DNA from: Pratylenchus scribneri
Lineage: Eukaryota > Nematoda > Chromadorea > Rhabditida > Pratylenchidae
DNA length: 64,000 nucleotides
Assembly: GCA_030063045.1 (NCBI GenBank)
Contig: JAQSEB010000050.1
Span: 1,426,001-1,490,000 of the forward strand
Direction of reading: 5' to 3'
The notes below the pieces were generated by a model. The model had not been told where the DNA came from. It did no database searches and saw nothing but the letters and a program-made list of their open reading frames with translations. A program made the translations under genes and the position numbers. Positions 22,851 to 35,641 of this stretch are shown here, piece by piece. The stretch's first letter is position 1. Each line of letters starts with the position of its first letter.

Positions 22851-23584
22851 TAACTAGGTGCTTGATCCAAACAAAGGATAAATTTCAAATTGCGAAAAAT
22901 TTATTTTTAAATAGTATTTATCAAATTTAAAATTAATATGGAAAATGTTGGATGGATGTGATGGATTTGAATGTGTTTTATAAAAAGAAAAGGCATGCGC
23001 GGGAATGGGAAAAAGGCATCCGGGATGTGTTGGATTGGGCAGAATAATTTGGGGCGGAAATACTTGTGTTTATTTAATTATTAAAATGGACTAGAGGCTG
23101 GATTAAAAGATTTTAAGGCTATTTTGGATTTAAGCCTAATGGCAAATAATGTTTGTTGGATTCCTCTCAATTTTTTGGTGTATTTTGTGAGTTCATTTTG
23201 GCCTCAAAATTTTTGGCAAATAAATTCAAATGGTTGGCTGCATTTTTGCCAATCGAAAATGTGTCCTTCAAATTGAATGGAATCCATTGGTCAAATTATG
23301 TGGTGGAAGGCACCTATAAGTAATTAATAAAATGAAAATACCGGGAAGAAAATTTAGAATAAAATGCATGGAATTAAATTGAAATGGACACCCAAATTTG
23401 TGGGCTGAAATTGGAAAATGGAAGAACAATGTGTGATCTATTTGGCTGAGAATTCTATTTAATCTAGGCGAAAAGAGGACAAAATTTAATTTAATTTATG
23501 AATTGCCATTTGGTTGGCATCCATGGCCTTATTTTGTTGGCACAAATTTCAAATCCATTCCACTGTATTCGATGTGCTTCCGAA
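22851..23584. other. Intergenic, nothing recognised
   Basis: G-rich, no phase-consistent exon. The 3' flank of the MRTF-like gene lies here. Confidence 0.35.
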
Positions 23585-26500
23585 TCAAAAAACGGCGGTG
23601 AAAGGATCGAAGCCGTCGAGCCAATCCATTGCCTAAATTTAAAAAGGGAAATTTTTTGGCCATTTCATTTATTTTACCCTATGTCTATTTTAGGCACAAT
23701 TTTGCCCATGGCTAATACTAGCAATTCCCCACCATAAAATATCAATCACTCCGACCTTTTCTGCCGCCTCTTCTGGAGGACATGCAAAAATGCCACATTC
23801 GGCGGATTGGACCACCGCCGGACTCATTGTTTCTCCGCCGAATGTCAACAATCCATCTGCTGCTTTCCCAACCACATTTTCGGCCATTCCACCATTTTGT
23901 TGGGGTTGATGAATGGCCATGGCCAATGATTGGGGCGGAACGGATGCAGGAAAGATGGCAGTGGCAGAATGTGCCCCACCATTTGTTGCTGTTCGACACA
24001 ATTCCACCTCTTCGGCAAGGAATGTGGCCAATTGATCGGTTTGGAATGAGGCATCATTCTGATGGGATTGGCAACAATCATTGTGATTATTGTTGTTGTT
24101 TTCAATGTCGCCGCCAATGCTGCCACCATTTTCTGCATGGAATAAATTAATAGATTAATTAAAATGGCAAATAAAAAGTTCTTTTTATAGGATAGGTGAC
24201 AAATGAGCAAAAATACTCGCATTAGTTTTTACCCGTAACTCAAAGAGGAAATAGCCAATATGAGTAGGCTATATACCATTTGAAAGCCCAAAAGTTTCAC
24301 TAAAAAGTGGCTATAAAATTTTTATGAATTTCATCTTTTTAATTTGGTTATTCTTCTTTGAGTGAATTAACCCGACTTTTTGAGGAAAAGTCACTTTATT
24401 TTATATTTTCAAAACAATTAGAAAAGCCACTTTTTAGAGGACATTTAGAGCTTTCGAATGGTATATCGCCTTCCCAAATTGGTTGATTCCTTGTCGAGAT
24501 ATAGCCTAAAGAAAGTCCTAGGTATTGAAACTTCGCATTTCACTAAAATAATGCCACGGTGCTTACCCTGATCATCGCGAAGCACTTCCATCAAATCCTG
24601 CATTGTCTTTTCCATCTCTTGTTGTTGCTGATTTTGTTGTTGTTGTTCATGATGATGATTGCTTTCGGCATACATTTGTGTTGAACATGGATCGAGATAG
24701 GCAGCTTCCGAAGGATTTGGCACAAAGGAATGGAAAGGAATTATTGGAAGTTGTGGAATAATTGAATGATGATTAATTGATGGTGGCGGATGATTTTGGT
24801 AGTCGATGGGATCATGCTGAAATGGGGGAGAGTAAATTAATCTAGTAATTTTCTTATTAGTAGTTTGACCTTTCTTTTGGCCATATCTTAACAAGAAACA
24901 ACCAATTCAGGAAGGCGATATGCCATTTGAAAACTCTAAATGTCCTCTAAAAAGTGGCTCGTATAATTTTTTTGCAATTTGAAACAATTTGTACATAAGC
25001 GACTTTATTTTCAAAAATTCGAATGTATTTATGCTCAAATACATGTAAATTTTTGAAAGCTTGGATTTCATAAAATTTAAATAAGCCATTTATAGTGGGT
25101 ACTTTGGGCTTTCAAATGATCTATTGCCTTTCCAAATTGATAGCTTCCTTGTTGAGCTATGGACAAAAAATGATCCAGATTCTGAAATGGCGGTGCTGAA
25201 ACGTCTCTTTTACAAATTTTTGCCTCGCTTTAAAAAAGCTTTAGAAATTCTCAACCCATAAAATAAAAATCTTATTTCGCGACACCCAACATTGAAAATC
25301 ACTCATTTTGCTTTAAAATTCAAACAATCAAAAGTTTTCCATTGCTCAACCTTTTGAGGCGATTCCATCGCTTCAGGGGCCATTCTACAATCTCCACCAG
25401 CTTCCTCTCCTTGCAAAACGCTGCGGAATATTTCTTCCATGTCGATGGAGGCATTGGCCACAAAATGCCTTGCCTCCCCATCATTGAATTCTGTTATGCC
25501 TCCCAACGAGGAACGAGGCCTACGGACCATTGTTGCATTTAGTGGACGGCACCCACAACGAATGGCGCAATTTTGGCCACCTTCCCCAGCACATTTTGTC
25601 GTCATTGTCATCCCATCCAACACGGAATTGCTACGTCCCATTGGAGGTGGTGGCACATTTGTTGGTGCCATCATTGTTTCACCATGTTTTTTGGTGCCAT
25701 CGCCTTTCATCAATGTGCCTCCACATCGCTTTCGGTCGGCCTTTGTTATTAGCCTATTTGACTCTCCAATTGGAGGAGGTCGATGATGTTTTGGACATTC
25801 AGCAGATTTTGTTGTATTCGAAGAAGGAGGCGGTGGCAACGGCAAAAAACCATTCCAAAGAGCCGGCTGACCACTATTTACTGTGGGAACAACATTTATT
25901 GGTGGAGGAATTGGCGTTGGAGGCAAAGCAGATGGTGGCGAAGATGCCACCGTAATGCAATTGTTGCCACTCCGTTCCAATTGGTAACGGCGAAGCAGCT
26001 GGACAATGAGAAGTGCGGCTTTTGGCTCCTGACGAATGAGTCGACAAATGTCCTGCACCGCTTGGTCTGTGTGCAATTCCTCCTGGGAATGAGAAATTTG
26101 GATGAATTTTTTATAAAGATTGAAAGGGAAATGACATATGATTGCCTACAATCCCTATAAATAGGCTAAAAGAGTTTATTTAGTCTCATTTTTTCTCATC
26201 AACAATTGGTATTTTTATTCAATCCAACATTAGACTCATTATTAATTCCTTTGTCATTCACCTGCAATTTTTGTTCAGCACTGACCAATGCCCGATGACC
26301 GGCAATTTGCCGTTCCATTGTGACATTTTTTTCTCGATTAGCGCATTCCAATTGCCTGTATCCGGCCTCCAATTGGTCAATCCAAAATTCCATTTGCCCA
26401 ATGAGACGTCCTGTCTCCGGGTCACGGGTCAGTGCCGTCGATGCACGCACTTCGGCCAACATTTGTTGATGTTGCTGAAAGAAAATCTTTCTTTTGTCTT

Positions 26501-29500
26501 TTTCCCTCGATTTTAAATTTAAAAAGCATAGCAAAAAAGGTTGATTTGTGTTCCCCTCATCAATTCAATGAGAAAATGTTTTAATTCCGCCTGTTTTACT
26601 TAGAATAATTCCGCCTGGCGAACTTAGAATAATTCCGCCTGGCGAACTTAGAATAATTCCGCCTGTTTTAATTAGAATAATTCCGCCTGGCGAACTTAGA
26701 ATAATTCCGCCTGGCGAACTTAGAATAATTCCGCCTGGCGAACTTAGAATAATTCCGCCTGACGAACTTAGAATAATTCCGCCTGGCGAACTTAGAATAA
26801 TTCCGCCTGACGAACTTAGAATAATTCCGCCTGACGAACTTAGAATAATTCCGCCTGGCGAACTTAGAATAATTCCGCCTGGCGAACTTAGAATAATTCC
26901 GCCTGACGAACTTAGAATAATTCCGCCTGACGAACTTAGAATAATTCCGCCTGGCGAACTTAGAATAATTCCGCCTGACGAACTTAGAATAATTCCGCCT
27001 GGCGAACTTAGAATAATTCCGCCTGACGAACTTAGAATAATTCCGCCTGGCGAACTTAGAATAATTCCGCCTGGCGAACTTAGAATAATTCCGCCTGACG
27101 AACTTAGAATAATTCCGCCTGACGAACTTAGAATAATTCCGCCTGGCGAACTTAGAATAATTCCGCCTGGCGAACTTAGAATAATTCCGCCTGTTTTAAT
27201 TAGAATAATTCCGCCTGTTTTAATTAGAATAATTCCGCCTGTTTTAATTAGAATAATTCCGCCTGTTTTAATTAGAATAATTCCGCCTGTTTTACGACAA
27301 AATATATACCCTATTCTTTCTCCTTTTCATTGATAGCTGCTTTCAGGGAAAGAAAATTTTTTTCCTTGGACCTTGGAGGGAATGGGGTGGCTGATTTCGG
27401 ACTATTGAGATCGAAAAGCTCACATTTTTATGATAATTTACATTTATATCAATTTATTGAAATTTTTTATTAAATTCAAATGAGGGAGTATCGTATCTAC
27501 TATGCTATAATTTTTATGATAATTTCAACTAATTTTCATTGAGTTCATTTCAAAATAATTATTTCCTCACTTGAAGTCCCAACTGGGAACGGGCCAATTC
27601 GTGTTGAAGTTCGTGTATTTTTCGCTGTTGTTGGCGCAAACATTCCTCATGCCGTGCCAAAGTGGTGGCACTCATCAATTCGGCGGCCACATCATCGCCA
27701 ATGGCCCATCCTCCTCCCTCATGTTGATTAAATAATTCCCCAATTTGAGTACTGTGCCGTCGACGACTGACCATTTCTCCTCCTTCAATTCTGTGTCCAT
27801 TATATTGATTGGTGATGAATGGATTCTCCTTCGGATTTGGATAGGGTTGAGGTGTCAAAAATGGCTGGGGCGGCGAAGGCATGACGTCTTTTACACAACA
27901 TTGACTTTCTACTTTAAAAAAATAAAATTTTGAGCATCTTTTTTGGCTAATTACACACCTTTTTGGCCATCGTGAATTGTTGTGTTGTTCTGCATTTTAC
28001 CAGCAGTAGCTGTTGCCAAATTGGGCAACAGAATTGGAGCCAACCGTGGTTGGTGAATGCCATTGGCTTTCTTTTTGTTGCCTTCATTTTCAGCAGATTG
28101 GTTACGGCCATCTCCATCATTTTGGTTGCCTGCTGAAGAAAAAATTGTTGGAATGTCGACTAAATTCATGTCAGCCGGTTCCATTGGTGTGAACTATATT
28201 TAAAAAAAATAAAAAAATTTACTATAATATATTTACTTTATTCTAATATATTGGTGATAACTGATAAATATTCTAAATTGGCTACGGATAATCGCCTTCA
28301 TTTTTGACCAAACTGGATGTTTCATAACCCGGGATATTCTTTTGGCCATAGCTCAACAAGAAAGTTACCAATTCATGCAGGCAATATTCCATTTGAAAGC
28401 CCTAAAATTTCTCTAAAAAGTGGCCACTCTTATTTTATGAAAAATAAAAACAATTTGTAAAATAAGCGGCTTTTCCTCTTAAATTCGGGTTTATTTCATT
28501 CAAAGGCATGTAATTCTTTTAATGTTAAAATTAATAAAATTAAATTTAAGCCACTTTTTAGAAGATATTTAGCGCTTTCGAATGGCATATTGCCTTCCCA
28601 AATTAGTTATTGCCTCGTTCAGCTATGAGGCGGTCCCATTCAAAAATCATAATAAGTAATAACCCGAGGATATTACCTGCCCTCCGGAGCCCATTTGAGC
28701 GAAACTGAATGTCATTGTTTCGAATTGTTGTGGAGGCAAAGAAGAGGAAGAAGAAGATGGCGGTGCTGGACCCAACATGTACTGATTCTCATCATTTCCG
28801 CTTTCATCATTCTCATCAACTTTTGCCTTTGGTTTTCGATTTCTTTTTGCCATCGTCGACCATTTTGTTGACAATAACATTGGTCGCTGCTTTTTGCCAT
28901 CCCCAACATTATTGCCTTTTTCGGCACAATCCAAACATCCAAGAGTTCCCACTTTGTTTCCTTCGCTTTTATTCCTGCCAATAAACATTTCCAGTTGGCC
29001 AAATTCGGTGCCAGATGATGGCAATGCCCCGCCCCGAAGCAAATCGGCCAATGTGCCGCCCTTTAAAAATTGAGGAAATTTTTTGTTATTTTTTTGGATT
29101 ATTCCCATAAAAATGTCACTTAAATTCTAATGAATATTTAAATAATTCGATTGCCATTACTCTGCCCTTTAAAATGGCATATCCATTTAATAAATTGATT
29201 AACTCAATCAAAACTTATGGCCACCTAAAAACTTTCGAGTTTGGGTGGGCACTTGGCAATGGATAATCAAATTCCAATCTTATAATATTGTCTGATGAGG
29301 GTGAGCGCACAAAAATGTTCCCATCCCCCTCCCATTTTCCTTTTGATGAGGATAGCATGGGATACCGTAATTGAAGGGAAAAGGATTCAGCGACGGGCGG
29401 TGAATGATGATGCCTCTAGGGCATACAGTACTCACTCAACATTAAATCAACAAAAAATGAATGCACTTCTATTTTTCATCATAACTTTCTTAAAATTGGG

Positions 29501-31290
29501 CCTTTTTTGATGGTTTTTATATCATTTTAAAGAGAAGAAAATACTCTATTAAATAATATATAAATTATGATTTTAGAATATTTACTTGAGGAATTATGAC
29601 CAGAAAACCATTCAATAACCATTCTTAAATACCAAAAAGACACTGCTGCATTTTTTGGTTATAACTTTCCCAAAAACTGAACCAATTTTGGTATTCTTGG
29701 TCTTATTTTAAAGAAAAGAAAATACCCTATTAAAAATTAAATAATTTATTCAAACTTCCTCACATTATTTTGATCTTTTCGGCGGGTTGAAAATTTGCCT
29801 CTTTTACATTTTCCAACGCCTCCAACGCCCAAAGTGGTTGTTGTTCCCAATGTTTGGACGGCGATTCCCTTCTTCCATTCCAACAATTTATTTTCACCTT
29901 TTGAGCGTTTCATGCCCGCGTATTTTCCATTTTTTCGTGGGCCCTCCATCAAGCCCGAACCATCGATGACCGAATCAATGACCTGCATAAAAAAAGCCCA
30001 TAAATTTTAGTAATCATTTTTACTTAAAATTAATTCTGGCAACTTTTAACATTTTTCAAAACTAAGCCCATTTCTTTTCAATTCAGTTTATTTTTCCACT
30101 AAAAATGTTTCCAAAAAAATAAAAAAAAAAATCCAGACGGACCGCATCAATGACAGCCGAAGATGAGGAAGAGGAAGAAGAAGCATTGAATGCTTTCACT
30201 TCTCCTCCTTTTGTTTTTGCTGATTTTGGGGAGCAAATTGGCAATTGTTGATGAAGTAAAAGGGATGGCGGGGAAGATTGGGCAATGGGAGGAGGCGATG
30301 AATTGGCGGAAGCCCTGGCCAGAATTTGGCGTTCAAATGGCCGAAGACGGTCAATCAATTGTTGCTTGGAACCGGAAATGGCCAATTGATGCTTTTTGCA
30401 TTCCATCTATAAGACCAAATTGGGGGAATATAGTACAAAAGAATGGATGTGAATTTAACGAAGGAATTTATAAGGGGTTTGTCCGGTAAAAATGTGGGCA
30501 TTTCAAAGAAAATGGAGTACATAAAGCCTGACTTCTAACTAACCCAACTAACGAGCCTTTATAACTCATCTTGGAGGGAACAATTTTTGATGATTTTAGT
30601 ATCAAATTAAAGAGTAGACGATTTGGCTATCCAATTAAATTAATTTTATATAAATTGGTTCAGAATTTACTAAGTTATGCCCAAAAATCATTTAAAATGA
30701 CCATTGTTATGGAATAAGCAATATTTTCATTGGTTTTTTGAGCATAATTCCCATAATTCTGAACCAATTTAAATAAATTTAATATTTTTGGATAGCCAAA
30801 AGTCTGCTTTTTAATTTAATACTAAAATCATTAAATTAGGTTCAGTCCTTGATGAGTTATTATAAACGGAGTCAAGTTGATCCATAAATTCTACCTTCAA
30901 TTCGTGGACTTTCAATTCGCTCAATCGCCTTGTTTTTGGCCATTCACTGTATTCCCTTTCTTCATTGTCCCCTGTTTCCATCATGTTGGTGGTGGTTGCC
31001 TCCACCTCTGTTCCACCCAATAAAGGCGGTGTTGAGGCCATTGAATCCACCACCATCCCCGGCATTTGATCATTCAATGACCCTAATGGTGGAATGTTCT
31101 GTAGCTGATTTTCATTTGGAATGTTCATTAAAATGGCTTCTGCTGATGAATTTGCCAAAAATGGTGATCTATTGCTAATGGCCGGTGTTGCCGGAGCCAT
31201 TTGCCCAATTTGTTGCTCATTGTCGACTGCGTCCACATCAATTGTGATGGAATTTTTTGTTGCTGGTGGCGATTTACCGGATGGACTCAT
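23585..31290 (-). CDS. MRTF/myocardin-like SAP-domain transcriptional coactivator, 11 exons, about 1144 aa
   Basis: Exons 30895-31290, 30143-30406, 29764-29982, 28677-29060, 27959-28193, 27571-27887, 26262-26474, 25351-26082, 24567-24816, 23756-24132, 23585-23632; every phase closes. MRTF proteins bind SRF and activate cytoskeletal genes. Seen: a SAP domain split over exons 1-2 (RLSELKVHELKMECKKHQLA then ISGSKQQLIDRLRPFE, about residues 122-155), a basic region in exon 3, a leucine-zipper-like helix in exon 6 (CLRQQQRKIHELQHELARSQ, about 580-600), short acidic amphipathic motifs (IDMEEIFRSVLQGE; MQDLMEVLRDDQ) and a C-terminal AMDWLDGFDPF that matches the conserved MDWL motif at the MRTF C-terminus. 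No RPEL actin-binding repeat is visible in the first 120 residues; it may be lost or lie in an unfound upstream exon. Gln/His/Asn-rich low complexity fills the rest. Most long introns contain repeats. Confidence 0.8.
24225..24515. repeat. Foldback family A copy in MRTF-like intron 9
   Basis: Left arm TATATACCATTTGAAAGCCC ... AAAAAGTGGCTATAAAATTT; right arm GCCACTTTTTAGAGGACATT ... TATATCGCCTTCCCAAATTG ... GAGATATAGCCTAAAGAAAG. Confidence 0.65.
24865..25175. repeat. Foldback family A copy in MRTF-like intron 8
   Basis: Left arm TTTCTTTTGGCCATATCTTA ... TGTCCTCTAAAAAGTGGCTC; right arm has ACTTTGGGCTTTCAAATGAT and TTCCTTGTTGAGCTATGGAC in inverted orientation. Confidence 0.65.
26580..27297. repeat. 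Minisatellite type 2 array in MRTF-like intron 6
   Basis: About 30 units of AATTCCGCCTGGCGAACTTA plus GAAT, with GGCGAAC and GACGAAC variants interspersed and GTTTTAATTA variants concentrated at the right end (27180-27297) and rare at the left. Confidence 0.9.
28335..28630. repeat. Foldback family A copy in MRTF-like intron 4
   Basis: Left arm TTCTTTTGGCCATAGCTCAA ... CTCTAAAAAGTGGCC; right arm AAGCCACTTTTTAGAAGATA ... CATATTGCCTTCCCAAATTA ... CGTTCAGCTATGAGG. Confidence 0.65.
29450..29745. repeat. Family C imperfect inverted repeat in MRTF-like intron 3
   Basis: Two halves each contain CATAACTTTC or the similar ATAACTTTCC, an AAAATTGGGCC/AAACTGAACC block, and AAAGA(G/A)AAGAAAATAC(T/C)CTAT. 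A related half is at 19690-19805. Confidence 0.45.
30575..30865. repeat. Foldback family B copy in MRTF-like intron 1
   Basis: Left arm TTTTTGATGATTTTAGTATC, AATTAAAGAGTAGACGATTT, GGCTATCCAATT; right arm GGATAGCCAAAAGTCTGCTT, TTTAATTTAATACTAAAATC in inverted orientation. Confidence 0.7.
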
Positions 31291-31390
31291 TCTATATTTA
31301 ATTTATTTATGGAATGGTAGAAGTGTGGAAGAACGGGTAGACAATTAGCCTGAAATTATTAGTGGAAATGAGCAAAACAATTGAAATGTG

Positions 31391-31856
31391 GAGAATAATC
31401 CCCCAAAATAATTCCGCCTATTTGCCCCAAAATAATTCCGCCTATTTGCCCCAAAATAATTCCGCCTATTTGCCCCAAAATAATTCCGCCTATTTGCCCC
31501 AAAATAATTCCGCCTATTTTGCCCCAAAATAATTCCGCCTATTTGCCCCAAAATAATTCCGCCTATTTGCCCCAAAATAATTCCGCCTTAATTCCGCCTA
31601 TTTGCCCCAAAATAATTCCGCCTATTATGCCCCAAAATAATTCCGCCTATTTTGCCCCAAAATAATTCCGCCTATTTGCCCCAAAATAATTCCGCCTTAA
31701 TTCCGCCTATTTGCCCCAAAATAATTCCGCCTATTATGCCCCAAAATAATTTCGCCTATTTTGCCCCAAAATAATTCCGCCTGTTTTGCCCCAATTTAAT
31801 TCCGCCTATTTGCCCCAAAATAATTCCGCCTATTTGCCCCAAAATAATTCCGCCTG
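31391..31856. repeat. Minisatellite type 1 array just upstream of the MRTF-like start
   Basis: About 19 units of AATTCCGCCTATTTGCCCC-type; two internal junctions read CCGCCTTAATTCCGCC, showing duplicated sub-blocks (31589 and 31699). The array begins about 100 bp upstream of the MRTF-like ATG, in the presumed 5' region. Confidence 0.9.
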
Positions 31857-31869
31857 TTCATCGCTGAAA

Positions 31870-34800
31870 TTGTATTTGAACTGAATTCATCAAATATGAA
31901 TTAAATTATTTGGAGTCTGTTTTGGAATCAGTGAATTTGCGGAAGAATGGAATGTTTTTTTTTGTTTGGATTGGACATTGGAAGTTCATACTTTATTTGA
32001 ATGGGTCAAACCTATACCCTCCCCCACTATTTTGATGTTATTTTTTTGCCCAAATTCCCGACTTTTGCGTCATATACATTTTTGCGAGTTGTGAGGGGAA
32101 TTTGTTTGGGTGGACTAGGCGGGAATGGAATGGATAAAGCGGATTAATGGGCCACCGATCGGAAGGGGAAAAACCTCCTCCCTCCGATCGCCAAATGGAA
32201 TGAACCGATTTTTCACAAACGCCGCGTCAAATGTGGGGCGGACCTTCGGGGGAAGAGGCCGTAGGAAATGGTAAATGGGCCCAGCTAAGAGGGACATATG
32301 TCGACGATGTGTGAGGGGAAATGAGCCATTCGGACCCGGCCAAGGAGCCCCACCGGTGGCGGATCTTGAGCTGGGAATGGGGGATGGGATCCTGACGGAT
32401 GGATGGGGGAATGTGGAAGGATCGATCAAGGCAAAAGGCGCTGTGAGGGGATTCAGCTCATATGGAGGAATGGGGGAAATGGCGGAAATGGGAAAAGCAA
32501 AAAAAAAAAAGTTATGAATGATGATGAAAAATTCTGCTACTGGAAAATCCTTTTTGATTTTTTATATTTTTGGATTTGTTCACTTTTTGAAATGCGGCAA
32601 AAAATTCTTTTTACTCCTTCCGTTTTTTTCGGTTTTCATTTTTGCCACTTTTTACTCAATTTTGACTTTTTTATATTTTTGGATCTTTTCATTTTTTTTT
32701 ACTTTGTTTGAAATTTGACGAGTCAAAAATGGGATTCGGGTTTGGCCAAAGGCCATCATCATGGAATATTCGCCAACCTTTTTCCACTTTCAATTTATCC
32801 AATTTTAACATTTGGCCCAATTGAAAAGCAACTGTTCCCCAGGTTTCCAAAAATATTCGCGGGGGATAGGGCCCAAAAATAAGATTTGGCCAATTTTGAA
32901 AGGGATGGATCAAAGGTGTTCAAAACAAACAACAAAGCATTAAACAAAAAAGAAAATGGCCAATCACAAATTTGGCCCATGCAAAAAGTAATAAGACCCT
33001 GTTCCGGATTTATTTTGTTGTTTTCCTCATTCTTGGGCCAAAGAATGGCGAATGGGCCCTCCTTCCTTTATTTATATTATTTAGGATAAATTGGCTTTGA
33101 ATGGGGGATTTTGGAAGGGATCAAATTGAAAGGAAGGGAATTAAGCATGAAAAGATTGATTAAAATAAATTTGGATTTACGAATTAAAAAGTAGGGTTTT
33201 CCCAAAGCCGATTTTACAAAGATATCGGCTGGATTTTCGGTTATTTAAAAATGCCAGTTTTCGGTTTCTCTTATTTTCGGGTTTTTCAACAAAAATTTCC
33301 AATTCAATTTTCTTTAAACTGAAATCGAATTTGGACAACTCTAAAAGAAAAGGGGCAAAATAGAGGAATCAAATTGAGTTGGAATTGGAAGGAAAAAAGT
33401 GGGCAAAATCAAGGCAAATGAATGAGGCAAAGGTGAGCAAAAACCCTGTTCCAGATTTATTTTGTTGTTTTCCTCACATTCGGCAGTTTGGGCCAAAGAA
33501 TGGCGAATTGGCCTCTTCCTTTATTATTTGGGATAAATTGGCTCTTGGACGCGGATTTTGGAAGGGAAGGAGGCCATGGAAAAAGATTGATGATTCGGAT
33601 TTACGAACAGGTCGAAAGGCAAAAAAGAAAAAGGATTCAAAATGAAGGATTTGAAGGAAACAAAAGTGGCTAAATGAAGGCAATGGCCAAGGAAAAGGCA
33701 AAAGGTGTGTGCGGAAATTGGGCCACCGGAAGAGAGAGGATCCTTTGAAGAATGATGATGTTGTCCTTTTAGCCGGCATTTTTGAACTTTTTCCTATCCT
33801 CCATTTTGAGGCTGATTGTGAGGCCAAAATTGTGCATCATCATCACATTTTTTGCAGCAGCTAATTCCCCTCTTTTAATCTCATACAAAAAGGCAGTTTT
33901 GGCCTGGTATCCAGAGTAACATTTTCATTTAGCTTCCCTCCCATTCATCAATGTGATGCTCTGTTGCGCACTTTTCCCCTTCAAAATCCAAACATTCAGA
34001 AGCAACCGTGAGGGATGGATCGGATTTCGGCGCAAATCCCCCTCCCCTCCTTTTTTGCCACAAACTCTTCCCACCCTCATCATCATCATCTGCTTTTCCC
34101 TTTCAAATTTATCCATTCCCCTTCCTCTCTTCCCCTCTTTTGTGTGAGGCCACCTTTAAAAGAAGTCATTCAAAAGCCGACCAAAGGAAAGGCCAAAAAG
34201 CCATTCAAAAGCCCCGAATGGGGAAAAGGCCACAAAGTGAAATGTGCGGAAGAGAAAGGGAAAGAGGAAGGCACATAAAATGGAGGAGAAAAAGCCAATA
34301 TGGAAAAGGGGATTGGGGAGGGGAAAAGGGATTCTTGGCTTGGCCAAGTCCAGCCACCCACATCTTCCATCATAAATTTGGCCACTTCTGTCCCTCATCC
34401 TCACCCTTTAAGCCTCCCTCCTTCGATGGATTGCGCATTTTCCACCTTTTTTTGCCAGTGGCTTCCTTCAAACTCCCCCATCTTTCTTATCATTTCCCTT
34501 TCAAAATTCCCTTCTTCCCACTTTTTGGTGAGTCCTCCTTTAAAAGAAGCCATTTAAAAGCCACTGAAAGGAAAGGCCAAAGTGAAATGTGAGGGAGAGG
34601 GGGGCAAAAGGCACATAAAATGGCAATATGAAAATGGGGAAGCGGGGAAGTGGAGAGGGGAAAAGGGAATAAGGACTCTTGGCCTGGCCCAGTCCATCCA
34701 TCCGCTTCTTCCATCATAAATTTGGCCGGCCATTTCTGTCCTTCCTTTCCTCCCCCTCTTTTCCCATTTTTTGCGGCTTTTTCCAAGGGTCAACCTGGCT

Positions 34801-35641
34801 ATTTGTGCGATTTTTTTAGCCAATCTTTCTTTTTTAATTTTTTTTTCTATCTTCGAACATTGTTGCCTTTAAAATCATCAAATATAGCGGCTTATTCTTT
34901 TATAATAGTTCAATCTTGACAAGGAAGTTCCTTTTCCCTCAATTCATATCTGTCAAAAAAAAAGTGAAAATTTCGACTCGATTTTTGCCTTCAAATCAAA
35001 ATGTGGAACAGCCTCCCCTTTTTTCCTCTCATTGAATTTGTTGTTTGGTTTCTCCCTTTTTTTTGCTTCCGTTAGGCCATACCCAACCCTCCGGGTGCCA
35101 ATTGTTCCCCCCCCCCCCTTCTTTAGGCCAATTTCTTGCCGCCTTCACCATCTTTAGGCCAATTTATTCCCTTCCAGCCTTTCTCCCTCATTTTCTTCCC
35201 TCCATTCATTTATTTACTATTTTGCCGACCAACCACCACCATTGGTGTATGCCCTGAGGGCTCATTAGCATTGGGAAGGGAAAATAATGGGAGAGAAGGG
35301 TGGGGGATGGATGGGACCCAGACCACAGTTGGGAAAATGGCAAAAAACTAGGCGGAAAAAAGTTGGAAAGGAAGAAACGCCTGGGGGGAGAGGGGGGACA
35401 AAATGAGGCGAAAGTTGGAAAATGAGAAGGGGCGAGGGGTGGATGTTGTTTATATGTGTGGTTGAGGGTGTGGGCAAGAGGGATTGGCACATATACATAA
35501 AGCCCGCTAGAGGGAACCCTAAAGCCTAGCCACTAGCCAGAGCAGAGGGGAGAGTTTGTCGTCTGTGCTTGCCGCCATTTGCCCCCCTGGCCACTTTTGC
35601 TTTGGCCTTTGCCTCCATAAATAATAAAATAATAATCAAAA
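31870..35641. other. Gene-poor interval with two local segment duplications
   Basis: No confident gene in 3.7 kb. Duplication 1: about 32990-33100 and 33435-33545 share CCCTGTTCC(G/A)GATTTATT, TTGTTGTTTTCCTCA, GGGCCAAAGAATGGCGAAT and ATAAATTGGCT. Duplication 2: about 34145-34400 and 34530-34750 share CCTTTAAAAGAAG(T/C)CATT, GGAAAGGCCAAA, AAAGTGAAATGTG, GGCACATAAAATGG and TTCCATCATAAATTTGGCC. Strand composition is skewed (purine-rich and pyrimidine-rich blocks), which explains the many long open frames. The right part is presumably the promoter region of the gene starting at 35642. Confidence 0.55.

Noticed and set aside
23498..23737. Plus-strand 79-codon frame
   Set aside because: Antisense to the last exons of the MRTF-like gene, which have in-phase splice junctions and the MDWLD motif.
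26580..27297. CRISPR-like array
   Set aside because: Units are contiguous with no unique spacers, and the context is a eukaryotic intron.
32115..32429. 104-codon minus-strand frame considered as an upstream exon of the MRTF-like gene
   Set aside because: No RPEL or other motif, no convincing donor joining to 31290.
34008..34592. 194-codon open frame on the + strand
   Set aside because: Lies in skewed, duplicated low-complexity DNA; no splice context or family resemblance, and other frames are equally open.
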